From: a virus
IMG/VR virus record: IMGVR_UViG_3300025083_000143
Coordinates: 1-30,967 of that record
DNA: 30,967 nucleotides
Reading direction: 5' to 3' (one strand)
Positions within the stretch are counted from its first letter, which is position 1. Every line of letters begins with the position of its first letter. A program made the position numbers and the translations under genes. Below are positions 7,220-14,657 of the stretch, piece after piece. Below the pieces are notes generated by a model. It worked only from the letters and a program-made list of their open reading frames with translations. It made no database searches and was not told the DNA's origin.

Positions 7220-8223
7220 TTGTCTAAAAATCTCCTTGCAGTTGCCAAAGCAGAACTAATCGCCTGGTGCATATCAACATAAACATACATTCCACATCTT
7301 CCAATAAAAGTCATTTTATCTTCATTGACTTTATCTTTATATTTTTTGTATGTTTCTCTATTTGTTCCTTCTAAATCTTTTACTGGATAATATCTTTCAT
7401 AGTTATTATCTTTATAGTCACATGGTTCTTCGTAAGTAAGAACCGTTGTATAATCATTTGTACCATGAGCTGGAATATTCTTCCATTCAGTGACTCTTGT
7501 ATATGGACCATCGTGCGTAAAGTTTACTGTTCCTGTAGGTAATACTTTTGGTTGTTGAAGTGTAACATTATGAAACTTAATTGAACGATATGGAAGTTCA
7601 CCATAATCATAGTTAAAGTACATGTCAATTGGCATTGAATTAAATACATAATCGTATTCTTCTTCCATTGATTGATGAAACTCTACATTACATTCTACTT
7701 CAATATTTGAATGATTAAATATATTCTTAAATATTTCTGTATAACCATTCTTTGGCATCATTTGATATTCATCATTTGGAAAGTATAACTCATTGTCATC
7801 ATCACGAATAGGTACACGATTTATAATTGATGGGTCTAATTCATCAAGTGTTTTGCCCCACATCTTTTTTGTGTATGGTCGAAAGAAAATATCTAACACA
7901 TTCTCTTCACCTACAATCTTTTTTGTTTCTTTATTTACCGGTAATGTAACATAAGTTCCATCATTTAATTGTGCTTTGACTTTATGTTGATATGGAACCC
8001 ATTCAGTAAATTGTGATAGCCATTGCACTACCTTTTCGTTATTTGTGTGAAATAAATGTGGTCCATATTTGTGTATACGTATTCCATTTGAATCAGTATA
8101 ATCATAAGCGTTACCGCCTATATGGTCTCTCTTATCGATTACTTTTACTAAATGACCTGCTGCTGCACATTCTCTTGCTATCACAGCACCGGAGAATCCG
8201 GCTCCTACGATTAATATTCTCAT
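7216..8223 (-). CDS. glf: UDP-galactopyranose mutase (Glf)
   Basis: This flavoenzyme interconverts UDP-galactopyranose and UDP-galactofuranose. The N-terminus is an FAD-binding Rossmann motif (VGAGFSGAVIARECAAAGH, then IDKRDHIGGNAYD). It continues with the family hallmark GPHLFHT, the RPYTKKMWGK segment, the RVTEWKNIP stretch and the C-terminal GRCGMYVYVDMHQAI flavin segment. At 335 aa it is slightly shorter than bacterial Glf (~370). It overlaps both neighbours by ATGA junctions, so epimerase, glycosyltransferase and mutase are translationally linked. The context suggests supply of a furanose donor to the adjacent glycosyltransferase. Bacterial Glf can also act on UDP-arabinopyranose, so the sugar is not settled. 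Confidence 0.92.
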   Translation of the reverse strand: MRILIVGAGFSGAVIARECAAAGHLVKVIDKRDHIGGNAYDYTDSNGIRIHKYGPHLFHTNNEKVVQWLSQFTEWVPYQHKVKAQLNDGTYVTLPVNKETKKIVGEENVLDIFFRPYTKKMWGKTLDELDPSIINRVPIRDDDNELYFPNDEYQMMPKNGYTEIFKNIFNHSNIEVECNVEFHQSMEEEYDYVFNSMPIDMYFNYDYGELPYRSIKFHNVTLQQPKVLPTGTVNFTHDGPYTRVTEWKNIPAHGTNDYTTVLTYEEPCDYKDNNYERYYPVKDLEGTNRETYKKYKDKVNEDKMTFIGRCGMYVYVDMHQAISSALATARRFLDK

Positions 8224-9329
8224 AATATAACTTTCAATTCTTTTTGTTGTTTCTCTTTATCAAGTGGATGTCTTTCATATAGAGCATCTCTTTGTCTTTT
8301 TGCTAATATTGTAAGTTTATTTATATTACTTATTTCTAGGTCTCTTGCAGTAAGATTAGCAAGTTCTTCATCGCCATATAATAAAAACATTTCATCATAT
8401 TCACCTATTAGAATAGAGCCAGCATCTGCAACTTGATAAGGTCTTGCTCTCCACCAGCCTGAACCAGCATGATGATAACCTGGCATAAGACTTCCCCATT
8501 GTTCTGCATATACTTTACACATATCACCTTCAACTAATCTTCTTTGCTTTTCTTTTCTTGAGCCAAAGAATTCAATGTCCCAATCAGTTACATTTTGTTG
8601 CTTTAACCATCTTTTAGTTTTACCTTGTACTAATGAAGCAAAGTTAAAACACTTTAGTTTATCTTCTGGCACCACAGTATCTTCTTCAATTGTTGGCATC
8701 ATTTGTTGTTCCATGAATTCCATATCTTCAATTTCAACATCACCTCTATTACCTGGTGCTCTGTTTCTATGATATGGATTTGGGTCATAACCGACTAATA
8801 AATCTTTTGGATAATCGATAAGCTTTGTCATATCGCCGCCCATAAACACTGATAATAGCATTGGTGCTTGTTTTGAACCAATGAAGTTAACTGCATCTAA
8901 TAATGTTTGTGTATGTGGTTCAAGTAATTCATATGACATATCAGGGTCAGTCATTTTGTTTTGACCAATTGTAAATTCTTTTAAAAGAGATTCTTTATCT
9001 TTACATGATTGAATACCTTTAAAGATATCTTCTGTTTGCCAATCATCCATTGCAAGAACTAAATTTTCTTTTGGTGTAGAATGTATTGCCCATAGTCCAT
9101 TATAAAATGCAAGTTGTAATGCTTGTCTTGGTGAAGCAAGAAAACATATGACTTTATCGTAATCACTTAAGTCTTCTCCAATCTTGACTAATCTTTGTTC
9201 TACTTCATAACCCATATCTTCTAAACATCGTATTAACGAATAGTGAGATGGTACAACTTTTAATTGTTGTCTTAAATAAAAATCTTTTGTTGTTTGATTC
9301 TTATTCATTCCTGTAATTAATATCTTCAT
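8220..9329 (-). CDS. Putative GT-B glycosyltransferase
   Basis: The 369-aa protein begins with a Rossmann-like half (MKILITGMNKNQTTKDFYLR..., then VICFLASPRQALQLAFYNGLW). It ends like a GT-B nucleotide-sugar site: ARPYQVADAGSILIGEYDEMFLLYG, a helical region, and a final helix crossing back. A mid-protein PKDLLVGYDPNPYHRNRAPG segment and the acidic EIEDMEFMEQQMMPTIEED loop are distinctive. I recognise it as glycosyltransferase-like by fold pattern, not by a specific family. It lies between the epimerase and Glf with 4-base overlaps. Its likely role is transfer of the sugar made by those enzymes, with hydroxymethylcytosine in phage DNA as a plausible acceptor; lipopolysaccharide or a protein acceptor cannot be excluded. 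Confidence 0.6.
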   Translation of the reverse strand: MKILITGMNKNQTTKDFYLRQQLKVVPSHYSLIRCLEDMGYEVEQRLVKIGEDLSDYDKVICFLASPRQALQLAFYNGLWAIHSTPKENLVLAMDDWQTEDIFKGIQSCKDKESLLKEFTIGQNKMTDPDMSYELLEPHTQTLLDAVNFIGSKQAPMLLSVFMGGDMTKLIDYPKDLLVGYDPNPYHRNRAPGNRGDVEIEDMEFMEQQMMPTIEEDTVVPEDKLKCFNFASLVQGKTKRWLKQQNVTDWDIEFFGSRKEKQRRLVEGDMCKVYAEQWGSLMPGYHHAGSGWWRARPYQVADAGSILIGEYDEMFLLYGDEELANLTARDLEISNINKLTILAKRQRDALYERHPLDKEKQQKELKVIL

Positions 9330-10174
9330 AATTTAACTATATCCTCTAGTGTTTTTTGAGGGCTCATAAACTTACTCATAAATGGTACCTCACTTGATTC
9401 ATTATCTCCTTCTCTTCTTGGACCATATTCTACTTTAAATTTAGGACCATTGACTTCTAAGAAAGCATTTACATATTCAGAAACTGTATAGGACTTACCA
9501 GAACCTAGTGGTTCATAATCTGAATTAGCTCCTGGTTCATGAATTGCTTTTATAATCGCATCACATAAATCATCTACATGAACATAATCTCTTACACATG
9601 TTCCATCTTTTGTATTATAATCGTTACCATGAATTGTAAACGTTCCTGATTCACATGCATTCATTGTTGCTGCGTATAAACCTTCAGGATTTGTTGGTTG
9701 TCCTCCACCTACGTTGAAGAAACGAAAGATTGTATATTCATCACACATTTCTTTTACAATATCTTCAGCAGCAACTTTAGACCTGGCATACGGAGATGTT
9801 GGGTCAAATGCTGCACCGGTAGAAGCAAATATAAACTTAGCACCATGAAAAGCTTCAATGACTTTCTTTGTGCCATTTACATTTGTATCATAGTAGTCCC
9901 ACGGTCTTTTAACACTCTCTCCTACTTTTACTAATGCTCCTAAATGTACTACACAATCAAAGTTTATCCAATGCCAAGGTAGTCCACCATGATTTGGAGT
10001 ATTACGAATATTCCAATAAGTTTCAGAAGCTCTATGTTTTACTTCATTTATACCTGCAGGATGTCTATGGTCTTCATTCATATCAATACAAAGTAATTCA
10101 TGTTCTGTATCTTTTAATTTTTCTACTAGGCATTGACCTATATAACCATCACTTCCTGTTATTGCTATTTTCAT
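9326..10174 (-). CDS. NAD-dependent UDP-sugar 4-epimerase (GalE-like)
   Basis: This extended short-chain dehydrogenase has the NAD loop GSDGYIG (7-13), a D31 that would favour NAD over NADP, the LGALVKVGESVKRP segment, catalytic Y129-x-x-x-K133 (SPYARSK) with upstream S118/T119, and the GalE-type GTCVRDYVHVDDLCDAI stretch. At 282 aa it is shorter than E. coli GalE (338). It probably interconverts UDP-glucose and UDP-galactose, or UDP-xylose and UDP-arabinose, feeding the mutase two genes downstream. Its start lies 26 nt inside the cytidylyltransferase gene and its stop overlaps the glycosyltransferase by 4 nt. Specificity is inferred. Confidence 0.88.
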   Translation of the reverse strand: MKIAITGSDGYIGQCLVEKLKDTEHELLCIDMNEDHRHPAGINEVKHRASETYWNIRNTPNHGGLPWHWINFDCVVHLGALVKVGESVKRPWDYYDTNVNGTKKVIEAFHGAKFIFASTGAAFDPTSPYARSKVAAEDIVKEMCDEYTIFRFFNVGGGQPTNPEGLYAATMNACESGTFTIHGNDYNTKDGTCVRDYVHVDDLCDAIIKAIHEPGANSDYEPLGSGKSYTVSEYVNAFLEVNGPKFKVEYGPRREGDNESSEVPFMSKFMSPQKTLEDIVKL

Positions 10175-10595
10175 TTAATCTTTCCCTCAAACTTGTAGTA
10201 CTAAAACTGTGTTTCCTACTATTATATATGATTTTAATTTTCTGTTGTATACAAAGCTCTTTACCAGTAAAGTCTTTGCCTTTATAATCTTCACCTACTA
10301 CTCTTACACTAATTGGTAACGTAAGAAGTAAGTCAATAATATCTTCTTCAGATTGATACGTGACAATTTCATCTACGTATTTTAATCCTGCTAATTGTAT
10401 TTGTCTTTCAACTATTGATTGAATTGGTTTATTTTTATCTGGTCTATCGATGGTCGGGTCAGTTTGTAATCCTACAATTAAATAATCACAATGTCTTTTG
10501 GCTTCTTCTAACATTGTAACATGACCTGCATGTAATAAATCAAAACATGAAAATGTAATACCTATCTTGCCTTTTTCTTTATAATCTAATCTCAT
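10149..10595 (-). CDS. Cytidylyl/adenylyltransferase (TagD/HldE-C type)
   Basis: The 148-aa protein is a single nucleotidyltransferase domain. TFSCFDLLHAGHVTMLEEAK contains the H22-A-G-H25 nucleotide-binding motif, IVGLQTDPT follows, VVGEDYKGKDFTGKELC resembles the TagD linker, and HSFSTTSLRERL is the C-terminal STT-type motif. Such enzymes couple CTP or ATP to a sugar- or polyol-phosphate and release pyrophosphate. Which substrate is used is not visible. It opens the sugar-nucleotide part of the unit and overlaps the epimerase by 26 nt, so a role in activating a phosphate sugar for the same modification is the simplest reading. I see no good ribosome binding site; coupling to the preceding gene (ATGA) is likely. 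Confidence 0.85.
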   Translation of the reverse strand: MRLDYKEKGKIGITFSCFDLLHAGHVTMLEEAKRHCDYLIVGLQTDPTIDRPDKNKPIQSIVERQIQLAGLKYVDEIVTYQSEEDIIDLLLTLPISVRVVGEDYKGKDFTGKELCIQQKIKIIYNSRKHSFSTTSLRERLNENSNNRK

Positions 10596-10885
10596 ATTGA
10601 TTGAATTAAGTTTCGTATTAGAAACATTACTCCTACTCCATTTAATAATAATAAAGCTCTATCTTTCCATAAAGCTGCAACAACTGTCCAAAGTGTTACG
10701 CCAATAATTGAAAATATTAAATCATAAAATTGAAATCCATCTACTCCTCGTATTGACATTCCTGCTAATACAAACACAGATGCTATCCATTTAATATACC
10801 AATCAATCGTATATTTTGGTGTCGCACTCTTATATATACGTGTAGAATTTTGTATTTCTTTTGGGTCAAACTTCTGAGAACTCAT
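10592..10885 (-). CDS. Small membrane protein, DUF6552-like (97 aa)
   Basis: The ATG at 10885 is chosen over an earlier one at 10915 because GGAG is 6 nt ahead of it and it shortens the overlap with the deaminase gene. The product begins MSSQKFDPKEIQNSTRIYKS, followed by three hydrophobic helices: WYIKWIASVFVLAGMSI, FYDLIFSIIGVTLWTVVAALW, and ALLLLNGVGVMFLIRNLI. It resembles the small DUF6552 membrane proteins I remember from marine phages, which have no known function. Its place inside a nucleotide- and sugar-metabolism unit gives no clear clue to its job. Confidence 0.65.
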   Translation of the reverse strand: MSSQKFDPKEIQNSTRIYKSATPKYTIDWYIKWIASVFVLAGMSIRGVDGFQFYDLIFSIIGVTLWTVVAALWKDRALLLLNGVGVMFLIRNLIQSI

Positions 10886-11324
10886 ATTCCACTCCAGCTT
10901 CTTTAAATATTTCATTTGTTTTTCCTATTGCTTCTATCCATCTATCTGGAGTTCCTTCTGATATTGAAACAACTCTTGATACTCCAGCTTGTATAATGCC
11001 TAGTGCACAATCACCACAAACTGGTAAACCGTAAATGTATAAAGTAGAATCTCTTAGTGATATTCCATTTTCTGCAGCATTGTATATACAGTTCATTTCA
11101 GCATGCACAACATATTGATACTTTATTTCTCTATTGTTATATCTTTCTTCGCTATCTTCAATACCTTTAGGAAATCCATTATATCCTGTAGATAATATTT
11201 TTCTATTTCTTACTGCAATTGCACCTATCTTTCTACTTGGGTCTTTGCTCCATGTAGATATTTCAGATGCAATACTAAGAAATCTTTTATCCCACTTATT
11301 TAACAAGGTCAAAATGCCTCTCAT
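10866..11324 (-). CDS. Deoxycytidylate (dCMP) deaminase
   Basis: This zinc enzyme converts dCMP to dUMP, the precursor of dTMP, and so sets the dC/dT precursor balance. From the ATG at 11324 the product is 152 aa. It has WSKDPSRKIGAIAV, the zinc and catalytic H74-A-E76 (VVHAEMN) and P101-V-C103-G-D-C106. The frame is open to 11396, deep inside gene 42, so the start is uncertain: ATGs at 11330 and 11324 lack a clear Shine-Dalgarno, while a GAGAGG site precedes TTG codons at about 11310-11302. It follows dCMP hydroxymethylase, so both enzymes compete for dCMP. Confidence 0.88.
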   Translation of the reverse strand: MRGILTLLNKWDKRFLSIASEISTWSKDPSRKIGAIAVRNRKILSTGYNGFPKGIEDSEERYNNREIKYQYVVHAEMNCIYNAAENGISLRDSTLYIYGLPVCGDCALGIIQAGVSRVVSISEGTPDRWIEAIGKTNEIFKEAGVEYEFSEV

Positions 11325-11976
11325 ATACATGTAAGTTTTGTACTTGCCAATAGATATCACCTTCATCGAGTTTATATCCAACATAGTACAAGTCATTTCT
11401 TAGTTTGTTAAGAACATAATGCTGCCAAGCAAAATCATTCTTATAACCAAACACAACATCATTACTACGCATTTGAACTACACAATGTAGTTTATTATCA
11501 CGAATATAATATGTTACTGCATTTGTACAGATAAAATCATTTTTACCGTCTTCGTTAAACTCATGCCAAATACTTGGTCTTTGATAAATCATAGAAGCTC
11601 TACGTGAATCAGGGTTTACTTCAGATAATTCTTCAAGAACTCTTTTATATTGTTTAAAGTATTTCTTACCGAAAATAAGCTTACCATAATTAGAATTAAT
11701 TTCGCCATAATCATTAGCTGAATATAACCAAGCAACTGGAGCTTTTTTAGTACCATAACATTCTGCAAGTTTGTTAACATTAGTGGAACGAGATTCATAC
11801 CATTTTATTTCTGCATCAACATATGTTTGATTTACATCGCCGAATATTGATGGCTTATCAGCAAGAAAAGACGCACCTAATATTTCGATTGTTCTACAGC
11901 CAGTTTTATCTTTAGTAAACTGTTTGCTTTCAAGAGCATTAATAAATATCTCTGCGATATCTTTAGTCGTCTGCAT
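11296..11976 (-). CDS. 42: dCMP hydroxymethylase (T4 gp42)
   Basis: This thymidylate-synthase relative makes 5-hydroxymethyl-dCMP, so the phage probably carries hydroxymethylcytosine. It aligns with T4 gp42 along its length: GASFLADKPSIFG, GEINSNYG, NPDSRRASMIYQRPS, FICTNAVTYYIRD with the catalytic C150, and MRSNDVVFGYKNDFAWQ. D181 replaces the Asn that thymidylate synthases use to select dUMP, and the C150-D181 spacing equals that of C148-D179 in T4. Length is 226 aa (T4 246); the C-terminus is shorter and ends ERHFDLVK. It overlaps the preceding Nmad1-like gene by 14 nt. Confidence 0.94.
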   Translation of the reverse strand: MQTTKDIAEIFINALESKQFTKDKTGCRTIEILGASFLADKPSIFGDVNQTYVDAEIKWYESRSTNVNKLAECYGTKKAPVAWLYSANDYGEINSNYGKLIFGKKYFKQYKRVLEELSEVNPDSRRASMIYQRPSIWHEFNEDGKNDFICTNAVTYYIRDNKLHCVVQMRSNDVVFGYKNDFAWQHYVLNKLRNDLYYVGYKLDEGDIYWQVQNLHVYERHFDLVK

Positions 11977-12298
11977 TATTTACCTTCCTGTTGAACATAT
12001 CTCTTGTTGAATCTTGGCCTTCCATTTGACCACGCATATATGATACTGCAAACGATGCATAGTTAATCATATCTTTATAGGTATCTTCAAGAGATTCAAA
12101 GTTAGGTTCACCATGTGTACCAGCTTCGAGTAATGATTGGGCACGTAACATTTTACCGTTGATGATGTCATGTATACTATCGACACCTCTACGATAATGC
12201 ATTGCTTGAGTTACATTAGATTCTTGATTTTGATAATCGTTTGATTTTTTAGTTTGTAATTCTGCACATTCTTGCAGTACTCTTAAGCTTTCTTTCAT
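11963..12298 (-). CDS. Nmad1/DUF1599-like protein (111 aa)
   Basis: The all-helical 111-aa protein has the pattern of nucleotide-modification-associated domain 1: KSNDYQNQESN, a central IINGKMLRAQSLLE helix, and a final ESLEDTYKDMINYASFAVSYM helix with D/Y residues. This is a MazG-like four-helix arrangement. It is the first gene behind the promoter at 12327-12355, with GGAG 5 nt ahead of the ATG, and overlaps gp42 by 14 nt. Association with hydroxymethylcytosine synthesis agrees with the domain's name. An actual reaction is not established; a nucleotide pyrophosphohydrolase is one possibility. Confidence 0.65.
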   Translation of the reverse strand: MKESLRVLQECAELQTKKSNDYQNQESNVTQAMHYRRGVDSIHDIINGKMLRAQSLLEAGTHGEPNFESLEDTYKDMINYASFAVSYMRGQMEGQDSTRDMFNRKVNNADD

Positions 12299-12326
12299 AG
12301 TATCTCCATAATTTATTAATAGTTAT

Positions 12327-12355
12327 ATTATACCACAGTTTTAAACTATTGTACA
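12327..12355 (-). promoter_or_regulatory. Phage promoter for the gp42/sugar-nucleotide unit
   Basis: TGTACA (12355-12350), a 17-bp spacer ending TGTGG, and TATAAT (12332-12327) lie on the minus strand, with the -35 inside the 3' end of the 200-aa gene. It would drive nine genes, from the Nmad1-like gene to the methyltransferase-like gene. Confidence 0.85.
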
Positions 12356-12948
12356 CTGTTTTTTTCATTTATTTCACTATGAAATATATGACATTCTTCA
12401 TCTCTTGATGCTGTCATGTGGTCATAATAATAAGGTTTGTAGTTGTTAAATTTAGACTGTCTAATATATTTTTCAAAGGTGTGTGGATTTATAACTAATC
12501 TAGGATAAACTTTACTTCCATCTGCTTTTATATCAGGTATATGTGTAGCTACCACAATTGAATCCGGATAACCTCTTGTAATATTCTTTTTGATTTTCAT
12601 ATACATTCCAGTCGTAAAAGACCACCATTTAGATTCTAAGCTCATCCACTTAATTTCTATATGATGTTCTAATAACTTTTCATATATATCCCAAGCATAC
12701 GTAGATGGGTCTCTAAAATCAAACTCCTGTTCATTCAAATAAGAAGATTCAATCATATTTGAAATACCTATTTCGCATGCAACTGAATCCCATGTATTAC
12801 GATATATAACCTCATCAGGTCTTTTATCATTCATTTTTTTCTTATTAGCAATAATACCTTTTGCTTGCCAATCAGTTCTTTCTTTTATAAATTCATTTTT
12901 TGCAAAAGAAACTTCACTTAACCATTCTTTATATTGTTCTTCTATCAT
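12346..12948 (-). CDS. Hypothetical protein, possible PD-(D/E)XK nuclease fold (200 aa)
   Basis: The family is not firmly recognised. E59 (VACEIGISN), D87 (YAWDIYE) and E98-I-K100 (HHIEIKWMS) are spaced and placed in helix-strand-strand contexts as in PD-(D/E)XK nucleases. Aromatic residues follow (ESKWWSFTTGMY). The start overlaps the GroES-like gene's stop by one base. The last codons contain the -35 region of the next promoter. It lies last in the Sm-MazG-primase-SleB-GroES unit. A nuclease acting on host DNA or at replication junctions would fit, but this is inference from three residues and the predicted fold. Confidence 0.45.
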   Translation of the reverse strand: MIEEQYKEWLSEVSFAKNEFIKERTDWQAKGIIANKKKMNDKRPDEVIYRNTWDSVACEIGISNMIESSYLNEQEFDFRDPSTYAWDIYEKLLEHHIEIKWMSLESKWWSFTTGMYMKIKKNITRGYPDSIVVATHIPDIKADGSKVYPRLVINPHTFEKYIRQSKFNNYKPYYYDHMTASRDEECHIFHSEINEKNSVQ

Positions 12949-13211
12949 TATTCTTCGCTTATAACCGCTTTGATATGTTCAGCATCTATTATAACTGCTG
13001 CATTTCCATCAACATTTACTGGCATAGCTTTTGACCAATCTAAATATACTCTATATCCTGTCATTATTGGACCTAAAGCTCTATATGATACAGCTAAAAC
13101 TAAGCCTGGTTTACTTGCATTATCAATTGAATCAGTAAGTATAATACCTCCTGATGATTGATTTTCTTCTTGTACTTCAGTTATTAGTACGTTATTTCCT
13201 AACATTTTCAT
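12948..13211 (-). CDS. GroES-like co-chaperonin (gp31 analogue)
   Basis: The 87-aa protein follows the Cpn10 plan: KMLGNNVLITEVQEENQSSGGIIL, where the SGGIIL mobile loop contacts GroEL, then GLVLAVSYRALG, GYRVYLDWSKAMPV, and IIDAEHIKAVISEE at the end. T4 gp31 replaces host GroES so that GroEL can fold the large capsid protein gp23. No chaperonin partner is in this window, so the host GroEL is presumably used. AGGAG lies 7 nt ahead of the ATG. A TATAAATA sequence immediately upstream coincides with the preceding gene's stop and is too close to serve as its late promoter. Confidence 0.88.
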   Translation of the reverse strand: MKMLGNNVLITEVQEENQSSGGIILTDSIDNASKPGLVLAVSYRALGPIMTGYRVYLDWSKAMPVNVDGNAAVIIDAEHIKAVISEE

Positions 13212-13221
13212 GTTTTATCTC

Positions 13222-13743
13222 CTATTTATAAAATATATGGTTATTAATAATAACCGTTTCATTAAGCGAATCAGCCCAATATGGATGAATTGAATCGTTG
13301 TGGTAATGAGTAGAACCTTCTGTTATATCATCATACCTACCTTGTACTACATCTCTTGCAACATGTAATGATAAAAGCCATGTAGGACTATCTACAGGGT
13401 CATCTGATTTACCATCACAAAACCAGCTAAACTGACATTGATTTCTTATTGGTACCATATTACCTTTCCAATTTTCTTTCCACTTTGCTTGATATATGAC
13501 ATCACACATTGTCGCTGGGTAATTAGGATGTTTTAATCGATTAAGAACTACTTGAGCTACTGCAATCTTTCCTGCTAATGGTTGATTACCAGCTTCAAAA
13601 TAAATGTTTTGTGCCATACAATAAATATCATTGTTTGCATCACTCGCTTTTACTTGACCTGGCAACAGTAATATAAACATTAATAATGCGCCAAATCCCA
13701 TTCCATATAAAAACGCTTTAAATGGGTGTGTTTCTTTATTCAT
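13222..13743 (-). CDS. Exported SleB/CwlJ-type cell wall hydrolase
   Basis: The 173-aa protein starts with a basic stretch, a hydrophobic helix (about 11-28, FLYGMGFGALLMFILLLPG) and a V-K-A cleavage-like site near residue 33, so it is probably exported by Sec. The rest is a Hydrolase_2 domain: IYFEAGNQPLAGKIAVAQVVLNRL with the catalytic-type glutamate, then CQFSWFCDG, THYHNDSIHPYWADS and IINNHIFY. These enzymes cut peptidoglycan glycan strands. It may be the lysis enzyme or may remodel the wall. Being in a middle-type replication unit beside a primase-like gene is unusual for an endolysin. Start overlaps the primase-like gene by 4 nt. Confidence 0.85.
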   Translation of the reverse strand: MNKETHPFKAFLYGMGFGALLMFILLLPGQVKASDANNDIYCMAQNIYFEAGNQPLAGKIAVAQVVLNRLKHPNYPATMCDVIYQAKWKENWKGNMVPIRNQCQFSWFCDGKSDDPVDSPTWLLSLHVARDVVQGRYDDITEGSTHYHNDSIHPYWADSLNETVIINNHIFYK

Positions 13744-14657
13744 ATATTATTTTTAAACACAAACTCAATAGCTCGTGCTGCCTCCTTTTCTAAATCTCTT
13801 TTACCATACCAACCACCTGTATCAATATCTAAATCTCTACAGATATATTCGATTTCTTTTGATGTAATTGGATAACCTCTTGACATTGCATTGCCAGCTG
13901 TTGTTAACATGATTTGATACATTTTAGAATACCAACCTGTGCCGGTGATTCCTTTGTATTCGTCTATTTGTTTTTTATTTACAAAAGGACAATCGCGATA
14001 AGATGTCCATGTAAAATTAGTATTGTTCAATTCATTTCTTTTTCTTTCAAGCAAAGCTTTTTGTATTGCAGGTGGAAATCTATCGAACATTGTTTGATTA
14101 GGTTTGACATAAGGATGTTTATTCATGAGTGTTTCAGGATTCATTATTTCACCAGCATGTGAGAATATAAAATTAAAACTATTCTTATATTTAGCTGGTA
14201 CATAATACATACGACTTAAATCTTTTGTTTGAGCATCAGCAATATCGCCAATCTCTTTATTTAATGCATACCAAAAATGTTTGATATCATCTTTCATTAC
14301 AGCTTGTGTTAGTGGAAACACTAATCTAAATTTGGGATTCTCGACTGTTGATGATGCAGTTGAATAACAGACATATCGATATTGAGAGTATTTCTCTTCG
14401 ATGTCATGCATCTTACCGTCAAAGTCATCTATATCAAGAATCCCGAAGCTGCCCCATGCTGTGACGTTGTCATTAGCCCTTGTTGTATCGGGGATGTATA
14501 CTGCAGGACTGATGAGAGGAGCATCTTTTTTTGTTGGATATTTGGTTGATTCAGATAGCTTATATAGAATAGCCTCGAACTCGTCGAAGCTTGTATAATT
14601 CATACGCTTATCTGTTTTGTTATCGTATATGCTATCAAATATTGTTAAACTTACCAT
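13740..14657 (-). CDS. Archaeo-eukaryotic primase (AEP)-like protein (305 aa)
   Basis: The N-terminal ~180 residues carry AEP-type motifs: I-D75-x-D77 in GILDIDDFDG, S99-T-A-S-S with ENPKFRLVFPL (R111), and D146-L-S-R149-MYYVP. This is the layout seen in primase-polymerase and VirE-N-like proteins. The C-terminal part (after ~185) includes WTSYRDCPFVNKK and a helical ITSKEIEYICRDLDIDTGGWYGKRDLEKEAARA, possibly a PriCT-like or DNA-binding domain. No helicase domain is attached. The T4-type primase gp61 is not in this window, so this could be an additional or replacement priming enzyme. AGGA precedes the ATG. It overlaps the MazG gene by 23 nt. Confidence 0.62.
   Translation of the reverse strand: MVSLTIFDSIYDNKTDKRMNYTSFDEFEAILYKLSESTKYPTKKDAPLISPAVYIPDTTRANDNVTAWGSFGILDIDDFDGKMHDIEEKYSQYRYVCYSTASSTVENPKFRLVFPLTQAVMKDDIKHFWYALNKEIGDIADAQTKDLSRMYYVPAKYKNSFNFIFSHAGEIMNPETLMNKHPYVKPNQTMFDRFPPAIQKALLERKRNELNNTNFTWTSYRDCPFVNKKQIDEYKGITGTGWYSKMYQIMLTTAGNAMSRGYPITSKEIEYICRDLDIDTGGWYGKRDLEKEAARAIEFVFKNNI

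Noticed and set aside
10592-10915. Longer start for the DUF6552-like membrane protein
   Set aside because: The ATG at 10915 gives a 50-nt overlap with the deaminase gene and no ribosome site; the ATG at 10885 has GGAG at good spacing.
10866-11396. 176-aa version of the dCMP deaminase
   Set aside because: The first 24 residues would be encoded within gene 42 in another frame and do not look like the deaminase family, which starts near the NKWDKRFL segment.
11296-11976. Thymidylate synthase instead of dCMP hydroxymethylase
   Set aside because: The Asn that selects dUMP is replaced by D181 as in T4 gp42, and alignment with gp42 is close along the whole length.
13223-13230. TATAAATA just upstream of the GroES-like gene
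   Set aside because: It encodes the last codons of the SleB-type gene (YK-stop), and the predicted start of transcription would fall after the Shine-Dalgarno, only ~6 nt from the ATG, so it is probably a coincidence.
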